This document shows, piece after piece, positions 1 to 7,606 of a stretch of 64,000 nt of DNA (position 1 is the stretch's first letter; each line of letters begins with the position of its first letter). The position numbers and the translations under genes are program-made. The stretch is from Sphingomonas sp. (GTDB lineage: Bacteria > Pseudomonadota > Alphaproteobacteria > Sphingomonadales > Sphingomonadaceae), in the NCBI GenBank assembly GCA_017418975.1, contig JAFOMG010000024.1:62001-126000 (forward strand). Direction: 5' to 3'. The notes beneath the pieces are model-generated. The model had not been told where the DNA came from. It worked only from the letters and a program-made list of their open reading frames with translations, and searched no databases.

Positions 1-185
1 AGAAGGAAGAGCCCAGGCGCGAAGAGGCGCGCCGCGAGGAGCCGGTCCGCGAGCCCCGCGCCCGCGACGAGCAGCCGCGCCGCGACCGGGACCGCAACCG
101 CCGCCGCGACGCACGCGACGACGGCCCGGACGAGGGCTGGAACGGCCCGATCCCCGACTTCCTGAACTACACGCTGGCCGAATGA
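1..185 (+). CDS. C-terminal tail of an Arg/Asp/Glu-rich protein, possibly a DEAD-box RNA helicase (5' end outside window)
   Basis: An open frame enters from the left edge and stops with TGA at 183-185. The visible 60 residues are almost entirely Arg, Glu and Asp, followed by a short ordered-looking end, GWNGPIPDFLNYTLAE. Highly basic or charged tails closing with a small hydrophobic motif are typical of alphaproteobacterial DEAD-box RNA helicases, but no catalytic domain lies in the window, so this name is an inference. The stop overlaps the ATG of the next gene (ATGA, 182-185), which suggests one transcript and coupled translation with the thioredoxin-fold gene. Confidence 0.5.
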   Translation, partial: KEEPRREEARREEPVREPRARDEQPRRDRDRNRRRDARDDGPDEGWNGPIPDFLNYTLAE

Positions 186-697
186 TCCGGCGGGCCGGGC
201 TGGCTCTCGCGCTGGCGGCGGCGATGCTGCCCGGCGCGGCGCCGGCCCAGCGCGCGGCACCCCGGCTCGCGGCCCGCACGCTCGACCGGCTGCCCCTTCC
301 CCTGCCCGCGCCCTATGATGCCGGGCGCGACGCGCGCCGCGACATCGACGCGGCGCTCGCCGGCGCGAAGCGATCGGGCAAGCCGCTCCTCCTCGATTTC
401 GGCGCCAACTGGTGCGTCGATTGCCGGGTGCTGGCCGGCGTGCTCGCCCTGCCCGAGATGCGCGGCTGGGTGACGCGCAATTTCGTGCTGGTCCAGATCG
501 ACATCGGCATGTTCGATCGCAACCTGGACCTGCCGCGACGCTTCGGCGCGGCCTCGCTCGAAGCGGTGCCGGCGATCCTGGTGATCGATCCGCGCACCGG
601 CAAGGTCCGCAACCGCGACGACATTCTCGGCCTGGGCGACGCCCGGATCATGCAACCCCAGGAAATGGCCGACTGGCTGGCCCGCTGGACGCGATGA
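182..697 (+). CDS. Exported thioredoxin-fold protein
   Basis: 171 residues. The N terminus (MIRRAGLALALAAAM followed by Ala-Pro-rich sequence to about residue 26) is a cleavable signal peptide, so the protein should work in the periplasm. The mature part has a thioredoxin fold with the redox motif WCVDC in the sequence NWCVDCR at about residues 77-83, and a cis-Pro candidate in AVPAILVI. This resembles the DUF953/thioredoxin_7 type (DsbD C-terminal-like) of thiol reductases. The substrate is unknown. Its start overlaps the previous stop by four bases and its own stop overlaps the DUF1289 start (ATGA at 694-697), so the three genes form a tight operon. Confidence 0.85.
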   Translation: MIRRAGLALALAAAMLPGAAPAQRAAPRLAARTLDRLPLPLPAPYDAGRDARRDIDAALAGAKRSGKPLLLDFGANWCVDCRVLAGVLALPEMRGWVTRNFVLVQIDIGMFDRNLDLPRRFGAASLEAVPAILVIDPRTGKVRNRDDILGLGDARIMQPQEMADWLARWTR

Positions 698-891
698 TCG
701 AATATGTGCCCATCATCGAAAGCCCCTGCGTCAGCATCTGCGTGATGGACGCGGCCACGGGCTGGTGCATCGGCTGCGGCCGCACGCTCGCGGAGATCGC
801 CCGCTGGAGCGAGACCGACCAGGCCGATCGCGACGCGGTTATGGCGGCGCTGCCGGCGCGGATGGAGCAGCTGGAAGGGAAGCCCCGCTAG
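694..891 (+). CDS. DUF1289 family small Cys-rich protein
   Basis: 65 residues starting at the ATG that overlaps the stop of the thioredoxin-fold gene. It contains SPCVSIC near residue 9 and GWCIGCGRT near residue 23, the four-Cys pattern of DUF1289. The family is thought to bind a metal or iron-sulfur centre through these Cys residues, though no reaction is established. The position directly after a redox-active thioredoxin-fold gene fits a redox or metal role. A longer upstream reading in the same frame is a shadow of the previous gene, because the family normally starts just before the first Cys pair. Confidence 0.85.
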   Translation: MIEYVPIIESPCVSICVMDAATGWCIGCGRTLAEIARWSETDQADRDAVMAALPARMEQLEGKPR

Positions 892-916
892 GGTCCCGGC
901 CCGATAAGCAAATCCC

Positions 917-942
917 GTCATCCCCGCGCAGGCGGGGATGAC
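917..942. repeat. REP-like palindrome (GTCATCCCCGC family)
   Basis: Perfect 11-base inverted arms GTCATCCCCGC (917-927) and GCGGGGATGAC (932-942) around a 4-base loop. A second right half-arm with a conserved tail TGGAGAATATG follows at 955-978. The rest of the 243-base gap between the DUF1289 gene and the amidohydrolase gene shows nothing else. The same element recurs at 2199, 7804, 17736, 23958, 47285 and 48294. Confidence 0.85.
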
Positions 943-1133
943 GAGGAATGGGTGGCGGGGATGACAGTGGAGAATATGAATCCTCCCGTCGCCGGCACAA
1001 AACCACCCACGCGCATCCGCGATTTGTGACGAACGCTCCGCCGGCGGGACGAACCGCATGGACAGCCACGCCCCCAAATTGCGATTCATGAGGCGCGACT
1101 CCGGCGCAAGCGGAGCTGTCAGGGAGGATCGTC

Positions 1134-2078
1134 ATGGGTATCGGTCGCAGGGATTTTCTGAAGCTGGGCGGCGCCGGGGCCGCCTATGCCCTGTTGCCCG
1201 GCGCGGCGGCCGCGCCCGCGATCGGGCGCCCCGTCATCGACGTCCATATGCACGCCTATCCCGCGACGATGCAGCTTCCCGCCCCGGTCACCAATCCGAT
1301 CTCCGGCTTCAAGAGCCCGATCCGGACCGGCGCCGACCATCTCGCCGCCTGCATCGCCGAGATGAAGAAGCACAATGTCGTCAAGGGCGTGGTGAGCGGC
1401 GGCGACGGCGACCGGCTCCAGGCGGCGATCGACTGGCATGATCGCGACCCCGATCGCTTCGTCGCCGGCGCGGGCATCCGCGGCTCGGACGACACGCCGC
1501 TGCCGCCGATCGACGTGCTCCGCAAGGCCTTTGCGGACGGCAGGCTCAAGGTGCTGGGCGAAGTGACGTCGCAATATGCCGGGCTGTCGCTCAGCGACCC
1601 CAAATACGACCCCTATCTCGCGCTGGCCGAGGAGTTCGACGTGCCCGTCGCGCTCCACACCGGCACCATGCCGGCGGGGACCAGCTTCGATCCCTGCTGC
1701 ACTTCGGCGCGCGCCCGCTTCGGCAATCCCGAGCTGGTGGAGGAAGCGCTCAATCGCCATCCCAAGCTGCGCCTCAACATCATGCATGGCGGCTGGCCCT
1801 ATCTCGACGACACGATCGCGATGCTGATGCTCTATCCGAACGTGAACATCGATACCGGCGCGATCGACTGGCTGCTGCCGCGTCCGGCCTTTCACGCCTA
1901 TCTGCGAACCTTCGTGGACTCGGGCTTCTCCAAGCGCATCATGTTCGGATCGGACCATATGTACTGGCCCGACGCGATCGGCCTCGCGATCGAGGGGATC
2001 GAGAGCGCGGCCTTCCTTACCGAGGCGCAGAAGCAGGACATCCTCCACGACAATGCCGTGCGCTTCTACAAGCTGTGA
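1134..2078 (+). CDS. Tat-exported amidohydrolase (amidohydrolase_2 type)
   Basis: 314 residues. The start ATG at 1134 follows GGGAGGATCGTC, a good ribosome site. The N terminus has a twin-arginine signal (GRRDFLKLGG) with a hydrophobic Ala-rich stretch ending in AAAAP, so the folded enzyme is probably exported by Tat. The mature protein begins with the metal-binding HxH of the amidohydrolase superfamily (VIDVHMHAYP). Further metal or catalytic candidates are His in VALHTGT, His in NIMHGGWPY and Asp in MFGSDHMYW. The pattern is that of the TIM-barrel amidohydrolase_2 family (decarboxylases and hydrolases of the ACMSD type). The substrate is not recognisable. No operon partner is evident; palindromic repeats lie on both sides. 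Confidence 0.88.
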   Translation: MGIGRRDFLKLGGAGAAYALLPGAAAAPAIGRPVIDVHMHAYPATMQLPAPVTNPISGFKSPIRTGADHLAACIAEMKKHNVVKGVVSGGDGDRLQAAIDWHDRDPDRFVAGAGIRGSDDTPLPPIDVLRKAFADGRLKVLGEVTSQYAGLSLSDPKYDPYLALAEEFDVPVALHTGTMPAGTSFDPCCTSARARFGNPELVEEALNRHPKLRLNIMHGGWPYLDDTIAMLMLYPNVNIDTGAIDWLLPRPAFHAYLRTFVDSGFSKRIMFGSDHMYWPDAIGLAIEGIESAAFLTEAQKQDILHDNAVRFYKL

Positions 2079-2119
2079 GCGGATAGCGGCGGCCGGGCGG
2101 ACGGCACATGTACCTCGCC

Positions 2120-2285
2120 ACCCCGGCCTCGAGCCGGGGTCCATGATGGCTCGTGCCCGATGCGAAGGCTTCCAGGCCGGAGCCTCATATTCCTCATCGT
2201 CGTCCCCGCCTGCGCGGGGATGACGGGTTTGCCGATCGGGTCATCCCCGACTCGTCTTCCGGTGCCCCCGGCACAAGGCCGGGGT
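2120..2285. repeat. Cluster of three intergenic palindromes between convergent genes
   Basis: The gap 2079-2298 holds three hairpins. ACCCCGGC/GCCGGGGT lies at 2120-2140. A GTCGTCCCCGC/GCGGGGATGAC element lies at 2199-2224, preceded on its left by CATATTCC (2186-2193), the reverse of the GGAATATG tail seen at other copies. CCCCGGC/GCCGGGG with loop ACAAG lies at 2265-2285. They sit between the 3' ends of the amidohydrolase and the GST genes, where a bidirectional terminator role is possible, although none is followed by a T run. Confidence 0.8.
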
Positions 2286-2298
2286 GCGACAGGGCCGG

Positions 2299-2937
2299 CT
2301 AGGCCGGCGCCTGTGCCGGCTGCAGCTCCGCCGCCAGCGCATCGTCCTTGGCCGAGGCGCGCTGATAGGCCTCGCGCCCGCTCAGCCGGCCGAAATAGTC
2401 CAGGAAGGCTTCGCGCTTGGGCAGCGTGCCGAACATCGTGCCCCAGCCGACCGCCGAGCCGACATAGATGTCCGCCGCGGTGAAGCGGTCGCCGGCGATA
2501 TAGGGATGCGCCGAGACGGCCTTTTCCAGCACATCCACCGCGAGATCGTAATTGCCATAGCCGAACATGCGGCCCTGCTCCGGCCTGGGGACGAACTGGG
2601 CGGCATGGTTGGTCACCGCCTGCTCGACCGGGCCGGCGGCGAAGAACAGCCAGCGATAATAATCGGCGCGCTCGCTCGCATCGGGGGCGAGGCCCGCCGC
2701 CGGAAAGGCTTCGGCCAGATAGGCGCAGATCGCGGCGCATTCGGTGACGACATGGCCGCCATGGACGATCGCGGGCACTTTCCCCATGGGGTTGATGCCC
2801 AGATAATCCTCGCCCTTCATCGTCGTGCCATATTCGACGACCTGCGTCTCATAGGAGGCGCCGGCCTCCTCCAGCGCCCAACGGACGATGCGCCCGCGCG
2901 ACTGGGGATGGGTGTAGAAGATCAGGTCGCCTGTCAT
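2299..2937 (-). CDS. Glutathione S-transferase family protein
   Basis: 212 residues. I chose ATG at 2937 because GGAGGG lies six bases upstream and the thioredoxin-like GST domain begins at once (MTGDLIFYTHPQSRGRIVRW). An upstream in-frame start at 2979 would add 14 residues without a ribosome site. The N-terminal domain carries the glutathione-contacting region KVPAIV and the Ser-acidic pair position (VTECAAICAYLAE); the C-terminal part is the helical GST domain. The HPQSRG motif near residue 9 puts a candidate Ser at the catalytic position. It lies 62 bases after a dienelactone hydrolase gene on the same strand, so the pair may act in detoxification or aromatic breakdown. Confidence 0.88.
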   Translation of the reverse strand: MTGDLIFYTHPQSRGRIVRWALEEAGASYETQVVEYGTTMKGEDYLGINPMGKVPAIVHGGHVVTECAAICAYLAEAFPAAGLAPDASERADYYRWLFFAAGPVEQAVTNHAAQFVPRPEQGRMFGYGNYDLAVDVLEKAVSAHPYIAGDRFTAADIYVGSAVGWGTMFGTLPKREAFLDYFGRLSGREAYQRASAKDDALAAELQPAQAPA

Positions 2938-2950
2938 GATTTCCCTCCGG

Positions 2951-2983
2951 ATCAATCGAACACAACGTGAACAAATCAATCGA
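2951..2983 (-). promoter_or_regulatory. 9-base direct repeat in the GST upstream region
   Basis: ATCAATCGA occurs at 2951-2959 and again at 2975-2983, 24 bases apart start to start, just upstream of the GST ribosome site. On the minus strand TTGACG at 2992-2987 could be a -35 box. The spacing of a little over two helical turns is compatible with a regulator dimer, but no regulator is assigned and this may be chance. Confidence 0.3.
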
Positions 2984-2999
2984 TCGCGTCAAGCGCCGT

Positions 3000-3845
3000 T
3001 CAAAGCGCCTTGAACGTGGCGAGCAGGCGCTCCCAGGCGCGATTGGCCTGATCCGCATTATAGACCTGGCTGTCCGGCGGGCACCAGCCGTGCATCGTCC
3101 CCTTGTAGACTTCGATCTCGGCCGGCTGGCTGCTGGCGGCGAAGGCGGCCTTGAGCTTGTCCTTGTCCTCCGGCGCGCGGGCATCGTCATTCTCGGCGAT
3201 GGCGATCAGCCAGTGCGCTTTCATCTGGGGCACCAGCGCGATCAGGCCCTCGGCCGCGAGCCCGCCGCCATGGAAGGTCGCGCCGCCACGGACCCGGGCG
3301 GGCACCGCGGCGGCGGTGTACATGACCATCGGGCCGCCCATGCAATAGCCCGTGCTGCCGATGCCGCGCCTGGTGTCGACTTCCTTCTGCCGATCGACCC
3401 AGGCGACAAATGCCTTGGCGTCGCGCGTGGTCGCATCGGGCGTGAGCAGCTGGCGCCAGGGGCCGACCTTGGCCCGGAGCGCGTCGTCGAAGCCCTGCCC
3501 GGGCGTGACGAAGGGCGCCTTGGTGGAGCGGTAGAACTGATTGACGGTGAGCACCGCATAGCCCGACTGGGCGAGCCGGTCCGCCATCTGGCGAAAGGCG
3601 GGCCGCAACCCGAAAATGTCCGGCCACACGATCACGGCGGGATGCCTGCCGGTGGCGGGCGCGACGAAATAGGCGTCGCAGGCGCCGTCCGGCGTGGCGA
3701 TGACGACATCGCGTCCCGCGATCTCGGCCGCATCGGCCGGGGCCGGCAGCAGCACCGCGACGCCGGCGGCAGCGGCGCCAGCGCCGAATTCGCGGCGTGT
3801 CAGCAGGAAACGCGCATTGTCGGCGGCGGTCAGCTCGTCACACAT
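3000..3845 (-). CDS. Tat-exported dienelactone hydrolase family protein
   Basis: 281 residues from ATG 3845, which has GGAGGG five bases upstream; an earlier in-frame ATG at 3926 gives an untypical leader. The N terminus contains a twin-arginine signal (LTRREFGAGAAAAGVAVLLP then APADAA), so export by Tat is likely. The alpha/beta hydrolase core shows the dienelactone hydrolase triad pattern: Cys nucleophile in GYCMGG, an Asp in AENDDARAP and His in GTMHGW. DLH enzymes open lactone rings in chlorocatechol-type pathways; a periplasmic member may act on other esters. The downstream GST gene on the same strand is probably cotranscribed. Confidence 0.88.
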   Translation of the reverse strand: MCDELTAADNARFLLTRREFGAGAAAAGVAVLLPAPADAAEIAGRDVVIATPDGACDAYFVAPATGRHPAVIVWPDIFGLRPAFRQMADRLAQSGYAVLTVNQFYRSTKAPFVTPGQGFDDALRAKVGPWRQLLTPDATTRDAKAFVAWVDRQKEVDTRRGIGSTGYCMGGPMVMYTAAAVPARVRGGATFHGGGLAAEGLIALVPQMKAHWLIAIAENDDARAPEDKDKLKAAFAASSQPAEIEVYKGTMHGWCPPDSQVYNADQANRAWERLLATFKAL

Positions 3846-3922
3846 GGGATCCCTCCACGGTCTCGGATGGCGCCCGGCATGCCGAGTCGCGGCGGCAAGG
3901 CTACACGCCCCGCCCGCTTCCG

Positions 3923-4615
3923 TCATGCGGCGAGGCGATCCTGCCGGGCATGGCGGGCAAAGGGACTGAGGCCGAGCCAGCGCTGCATCTGCGCCGCGAT
4001 GCCGGGGGCACCGGTGAGCAGCAGCGTCTCGCGATCGAGCGCGTCGCGCACCGTCTCATACCCCATCCAGATCGCCGTCATCGTGCGCAGGTCCGAAGAG
4101 ACGAACAGGTCGACTTCATGGCCGGGATCAATCGAGCAGAGGTCGACGCCCGATTGCGGATCGACCACCAGCCAGTAGCGGCGGCGCGGCTCGGGCTGTT
4201 CGGGGAAGCGGAACTGGATCACGTTGCGCCGGGGCGGCAGCGGCGTGGGATCGAGATGGCGGCGCATGTCCCACATCAGCAGCTGCGCATCGAGATGCTG
4301 GAGCGAGAGTTCATACGCCACCCAGCGCTGGCCCCAGATGCCGAACGCCTCGACCACCGGCTCCAGCTCGCGCCCGGCTTCGGTCAGGCGATAGTCGGTG
4401 CCACCCTCCTCGCGCGCGACGATGCCCGCGCATTCGAGCTCCTTGAGCCGCTGCGAGAGCAAGGCGGGCGACATGCGCGGCACGCCGCGGCGCAGGTCGT
4501 TGAACCGCGTCGATCCCGCGAACAGCTCGCGCAGCAGCACCACCGTCCAGCGCGTGCACAATATCTCCGCGGCCATCGCGACCGGGCAGAATTGCTTGTA
4601 GCTCCCTTGCGTCAT
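3923..4615 (-). CDS. HxlR-family transcriptional regulator with C-terminal SCP2-like domain
   Basis: 230 residues from ATG 4615 (MTQGSYKQFCPVAMAAEILC). Residues 1 to about 110 match the HxlR winged helix: a Cys near the start, CTRWTVVLLRELF, FNDLRRGVPRMSPALLSQRL and EEGGTDYRLTEAGREL. The C-terminal 100 residues look like the sterol-carrier-protein-2-like domain often fused to HxlR in this class. HxlR proteins usually sense aldehydes, quinones or redox state. The gene is divergent from an acyl-CoA dehydrogenase gene, and the shared region holds two operator-like palindromes, so autoregulation and control of the dehydrogenase are likely. An alternative start at 4639 is possible. Confidence 0.88.
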   Translation of the reverse strand: MTQGSYKQFCPVAMAAEILCTRWTVVLLRELFAGSTRFNDLRRGVPRMSPALLSQRLKELECAGIVAREEGGTDYRLTEAGRELEPVVEAFGIWGQRWVAYELSLQHLDAQLLMWDMRRHLDPTPLPPRRNVIQFRFPEQPEPRRRYWLVVDPQSGVDLCSIDPGHEVDLFVSSDLRTMTAIWMGYETVRDALDRETLLLTGAPGIAAQMQRWLGLSPFARHARQDRLAA

Positions 4616-4646
4616 CCCCAATCCTTCATGATCGTGCATCCATGGT

Positions 4647-4685
4647 AGTTCAGACTCTGTACCGGGCAAGTTCAGTTTCTGAACT
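4647..4685. promoter_or_regulatory. Two tandem operator-like palindromes between HxlR and acyl-CoA dehydrogenase genes
   Basis: AGTTCAGTTTCTGAACT at 4669-4685 is a perfect 7-base inverted repeat with a 3-base centre. AGTTCAGACTCTGTACC at 4647-4663 is a weaker copy with the same left half and the same geometry. They are 22 bases apart, about two turns of the helix. The sites sit in the 127-base divergent spacer, as expected for binding of two regulator dimers side by side. The HxlR protein is the obvious candidate ligand, by inference. Confidence 0.6.
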
Positions 4686-4742
4686 GGAGCATGGCCCGGC
4701 GGATGGCCGATTGGTGGCACGACCAATCGACCGGAAGGGGGA

Positions 4743-5876
4743 ATGACGATGGAAGGCAAGCTTGCGGGGCGGGACTGGATCGCCGAGGCCCGAGCGATCG
4801 CCACGGAAATCGCGGCACATGCCGATCGCCACGATGCCGAGGAGAGCTTCGTCGCGGAAGGCTATGCGCGGCTGAAGGAAGCGGGCTTCTTCAAGGCGCT
4901 GGTGCCCGAGCCGCTGGGCGGCGGCGGCGCCGATTTCGCCGATGTCTGCGGGGCGATCCGGGTGCTGGGCGCGGCATGCGGCGCGACCGCGCTAGCCTTT
5001 TCGATGCACACCCATCTGGTCGCCGCCGCGGCGTGGCGCCTGAAGCACCAGGACGCGCCGACCGAGGGCCTGCTCCGCCGGGTGGCGGCCGAGGAACTGA
5101 TCCTCGTCTCGAGCGGCGGATCGGACTGGCTGGAGAGCGCCGGCACCGCCGAGAAGGTGGAAGGCGGCTTCCGCATCACCGCGCGCAAGCCCTTCTCCAG
5201 CGGCTGCGAACTGGGCGACCTGCTGATGACCAGCGCCGTGTACGACGATCCCGAGGCGGGGCCGACCGTCCTCCATTTCGGCGTGCCGCTGCGCGCGGAG
5301 GGCGTGACGATCGCCGATGCCTGGCACGTGCTCGGCATGCGCGGCACCGGCTCGCACGACCTGATGCTCGACAGGCTGTTCGTCGCCGACGCGGCGATCG
5401 CCGGGCGGCGGCCCCAGGGCAAGTGGCACATGCTGTTCCATGTGATCAGCATGATCGCCTTCGCCGCGATCTATTCCGCCTATATGGGCGTGGCGGACGG
5501 CGCCCGGCGGCGCGCGCTGGAAATCGCGCGCACCCGCCGGCCCGACTCCCATCTGCTCCAGCGCATCGGCGAGATGGAGAATGCCCATGCCGCGGCGGAC
5601 ATGGCGATGCGCGAGATGATCGCGATCGCGGCCGGCGGCGCGCCGGGGCCGGCCACGACCAGCCGCGCGATGACGTGCCGCACCCTGCTCGGCGACGCGG
5701 CGATCGGGACGGTGAGCCGGGCGATGGACGTCGCCGGGGGCGCGGGCTTCTATCGCAAGGCGGGGCTGGAACGTGCCTTTCGCGACGTGCAGGGTGCCCG
5801 CTTCCACCCGTTGCAGCGCGAGCCGCAGCACGCACTCGCCGCCCGGGTCGCGCTGGGGCTCGACATCGACGGCTGA
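4743..5876 (+). CDS. Acyl-CoA dehydrogenase family protein
   Basis: 377 residues; the start has GGAAGGGGG just upstream. The N-terminal helical domain (EGYARLKEAGFFKALVPEPL, then GGGGADFADVC), the middle beta domain (ARKPFSSGCELGDLLMTS; HVLGMRGTGSHDL) and a C-terminal helical domain (ACADs of the HpaC/DszC-like type 2 C terminus) are all visible. The end, FHPLQREPQHALAARVALGLD, is typical. FAD-dependent oxidation of an acyl-CoA or a flavin monooxygenase-like reaction are both possible; I could not place the catalytic Glu. It is divergent from the HxlR regulator and followed after 37 bases by the arylamine N-acetyltransferase gene, so it may share a transcript with it. Confidence 0.87.
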   Translation: MTMEGKLAGRDWIAEARAIATEIAAHADRHDAEESFVAEGYARLKEAGFFKALVPEPLGGGGADFADVCGAIRVLGAACGATALAFSMHTHLVAAAAWRLKHQDAPTEGLLRRVAAEELILVSSGGSDWLESAGTAEKVEGGFRITARKPFSSGCELGDLLMTSAVYDDPEAGPTVLHFGVPLRAEGVTIADAWHVLGMRGTGSHDLMLDRLFVADAAIAGRRPQGKWHMLFHVISMIAFAAIYSAYMGVADGARRRALEIARTRRPDSHLLQRIGEMENAHAAADMAMREMIAIAAGGAPGPATTSRAMTCRTLLGDAAIGTVSRAMDVAGGAGFYRKAGLERAFRDVQGARFHPLQREPQHALAARVALGLDIDG

Positions 5877-5913
5877 GCCCGGCATGCGTCGCCCACGCAC
5901 AAAGGGACGGCGC

Positions 5914-6726
5914 ATGGATCTCCAGGCCTATTTCGCGCGGATCGGGCATGACGTGCCGCCGGCCCCCGACCGCGCGACGCTGACCGCCTTGATGGGCGCG
6001 CATCTCGCCGCCTTCCCCTTCGAGAATCTCGACGTGCAGCTGGGGCGCCCGGTCTCGATCGAGCCGGACGCGATCTTCGACAAGCTGGTCGTCCGGCGGC
6101 GGGGCGGCTGGTGCTTCGAGCAGAACGGGCTGTTCGGGCGAGTGCTCGAAGCGCTGGGCTTCGAGGTGCGCCGCATCTCGGGGGGCGTGATGCGCCAGGT
6201 GCATGGCGAAGCGGCGATGGGCAATCATCTGGCGCTGGTGGTGACGCTGGAGGACCGACCCTGGCTGGTCGATGTCGGTTTTGGCGGCATGCAGGCGGCG
6301 CCGCTGCCGCTGGCGCCGGGCAGCGCGCGCCATCCGCCCTATGACGTGGCGCTGCGCCAGGTCGATGGCTGGTGGCGCTTCGAGGAACGGTATGGCGAAG
6401 GCGATCCCTTCAGCTACGACTTCCAGGACGCGCCCGCCGACGAGGCGCTGCTCGCGCGGCGGTGCGGCGAGTTGCAGCGCCAGCCCGAATCGCCGTTCGT
6501 CCAGAATCTCGTCGTCCTGCAGCGGCGCGGCGATCGCCACACGACGCTGCGCGGGCGCGTGCTGACCGAGCGGGGCCCCGCGGGCGAGACGCATATGCTG
6601 CTTCCCGATGCCGAAGCGCTGGTCGAGCAGCTCGAACGATGCTTCGGATTGCAGCTGCCGGAGGCGGCGGGGCTGTGGGACGGCGTCCGCGCCCGCCACG
6701 CCGCGCTGTTCCCGGACGAAGCCTAG
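5914..6726 (+). CDS. Arylamine N-acetyltransferase
   Basis: 270 residues, the usual size. The start is ATG 5914, with AAAGGGACGG upstream. The catalytic triad is visible: Cys in RRGGWCFEQNG (about residue 69), His in GNHLALVV and Asp in LVDVGFGG. The enzyme moves acetyl (or another acyl) from CoA to arylamines, hydrazines or related amines in the cytoplasm. The acyl-CoA dehydrogenase gene ends 37 bases upstream on the same strand, so the two may be coexpressed under the HxlR-controlled promoter. The C-terminal domain that shapes the acceptor pocket is present (LPDAEALVEQLERCFGLQLP). Confidence 0.93.
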   Translation: MDLQAYFARIGHDVPPAPDRATLTALMGAHLAAFPFENLDVQLGRPVSIEPDAIFDKLVVRRRGGWCFEQNGLFGRVLEALGFEVRRISGGVMRQVHGEAAMGNHLALVVTLEDRPWLVDVGFGGMQAAPLPLAPGSARHPPYDVALRQVDGWWRFEERYGEGDPFSYDFQDAPADEALLARRCGELQRQPESPFVQNLVVLQRRGDRHTTLRGRVLTERGPAGETHMLLPDAEALVEQLERCFGLQLPEAAGLWDGVRARHAALFPDEA

Positions 6727-6842
6727 GCCTTTCCGGCAGCCCGCCCGCCGAGCCAGCGTCAGGGCATCGGCGCGCATACGCGAATCCCCCCGAATAGCAT
6801 TCGAGGGGAAGCGGCACGCCCCGGGCGGGCGGATCGGCGAGC

Positions 6843-6868
6843 GCCGGCCCCGTCTCGGCGGGGCCGGC
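6843..6868 (-). terminator. Strong hairpin after trcR
   Basis: Perfect 10-base arms GCCGGCCCCG (6843-6852) and CGGGGCCGGC (6859-6868) lie 6 bases past the stop of the DUF1013 gene. There is no T run after the stem, so it may act as an mRNA-end stabiliser or a weak terminator. Confidence 0.55.
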
Positions 6869-6874
6869 CGCGCC

Positions 6875-7561
6875 TTAGTTGTTGTTGCGGAACAGCGTCT
6901 CGGCCGTGTGCTCGACCGGAGCGGCCGGAGCATCCTCGCCGGCGGCCTCGGCATCGCGGGTCGCGGCCTGGCGCTCGGCGCGGAGCTGCTCGATCAGCGC
7001 CTCGCGGTCGCCCTCCAGGCGGGTATCGACCTGCGCCTCGATGCCGGCGGCCTTGGCGGCCTTGGCGACGATCGCATCGAGCTCGCGCTGCGAGGTGAGG
7101 CCCAGCGTCACCGGGTCCTTCGGCACGATGTTGGCGATGTTCCAGTGGCTGCGGTCGCGGATCGCGGCGATCGTGGTCCGGGTGGTGCCGATCAGCTTGC
7201 CGATCGCGCCGTCCGAGATCTCGGGATGGTTGCGCAGGATCCAGGCGATGCCGTCCGGCTTGTCCTGGCGCTTCGAGACCGGCGTGTAGCGCGGCCCCTT
7301 GGTGCGGCGGACCTGCTCGGGGCCCTTCAGCATCTTGAGGACGTAGTTCGGATCCTTCTGGCCCTTCTCGATCTCGTCCATCGTCAGCTCGTGCGCGCGG
7401 ACCGGATCGCGGCCGGTGAGCTTGGTCGCGGCGGTATCGTCGGCGATCGCCTGGACCTCGAGGATGTGCAGACCGCAGAACTCGGCGATCTGGTCGAACG
7501 AGAGCGACGTGTTGTCGACCAGCCAGGAAGCGGTCGCATGGGGCATCAGCGGCTGGGCCAC
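6875..7561 (-). CDS. trcR: DUF1013 family cell-cycle regulator TrcR
   Basis: 228 residues with a GTG start; GGAG lies seven bases upstream. The sequence shows the family core SLSFDQIAEFCGLHILEVQAI, MLKGPEQVRRTKGPRYTPVS, and a helix-turn-helix-like stretch ISDGAIGKLIGTTRTTIAAI near residues 112-131, then a charged Ala/Glu-rich C-terminal tail. The family is restricted to Alphaproteobacteria and is named cell cycle transcriptional regulator TrcR in current annotation practice; DNA binding through the HTH is inferred. It stands alone with a structured leader and a 402-base upstream gap. Confidence 0.85.
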   Translation of the reverse strand: MAQPLMPHATASWLVDNTSLSFDQIAEFCGLHILEVQAIADDTAATKLTGRDPVRAHELTMDEIEKGQKDPNYVLKMLKGPEQVRRTKGPRYTPVSKRQDKPDGIAWILRNHPEISDGAIGKLIGTTRTTIAAIRDRSHWNIANIVPKDPVTLGLTSQRELDAIVAKAAKAAGIEAQVDTRLEGDREALIEQLRAERQAATRDAEAAGEDAPAAPVEHTAETLFRNNN

Positions 7562-7583
7562 TTACAGTCTCCAGAAATAGAAG

Positions 7584-7606
7584 AGGCCGCCCATCACGGG
7601 CGGCCT
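7584..7606 (-). promoter_or_regulatory. Hairpin in the 5' leader of trcR
   Basis: AGGCCGCCC (7584-7592) and GGGCGGCCT (7598-7606) form a perfect 9-base stem with a 5-base loop. On the minus strand the stem is followed by CTTCTATTTCT and then the trcR ribosome site, so it has the shape of an intrinsic terminator or attenuator about 22 bases before the start codon. Confidence 0.45.
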
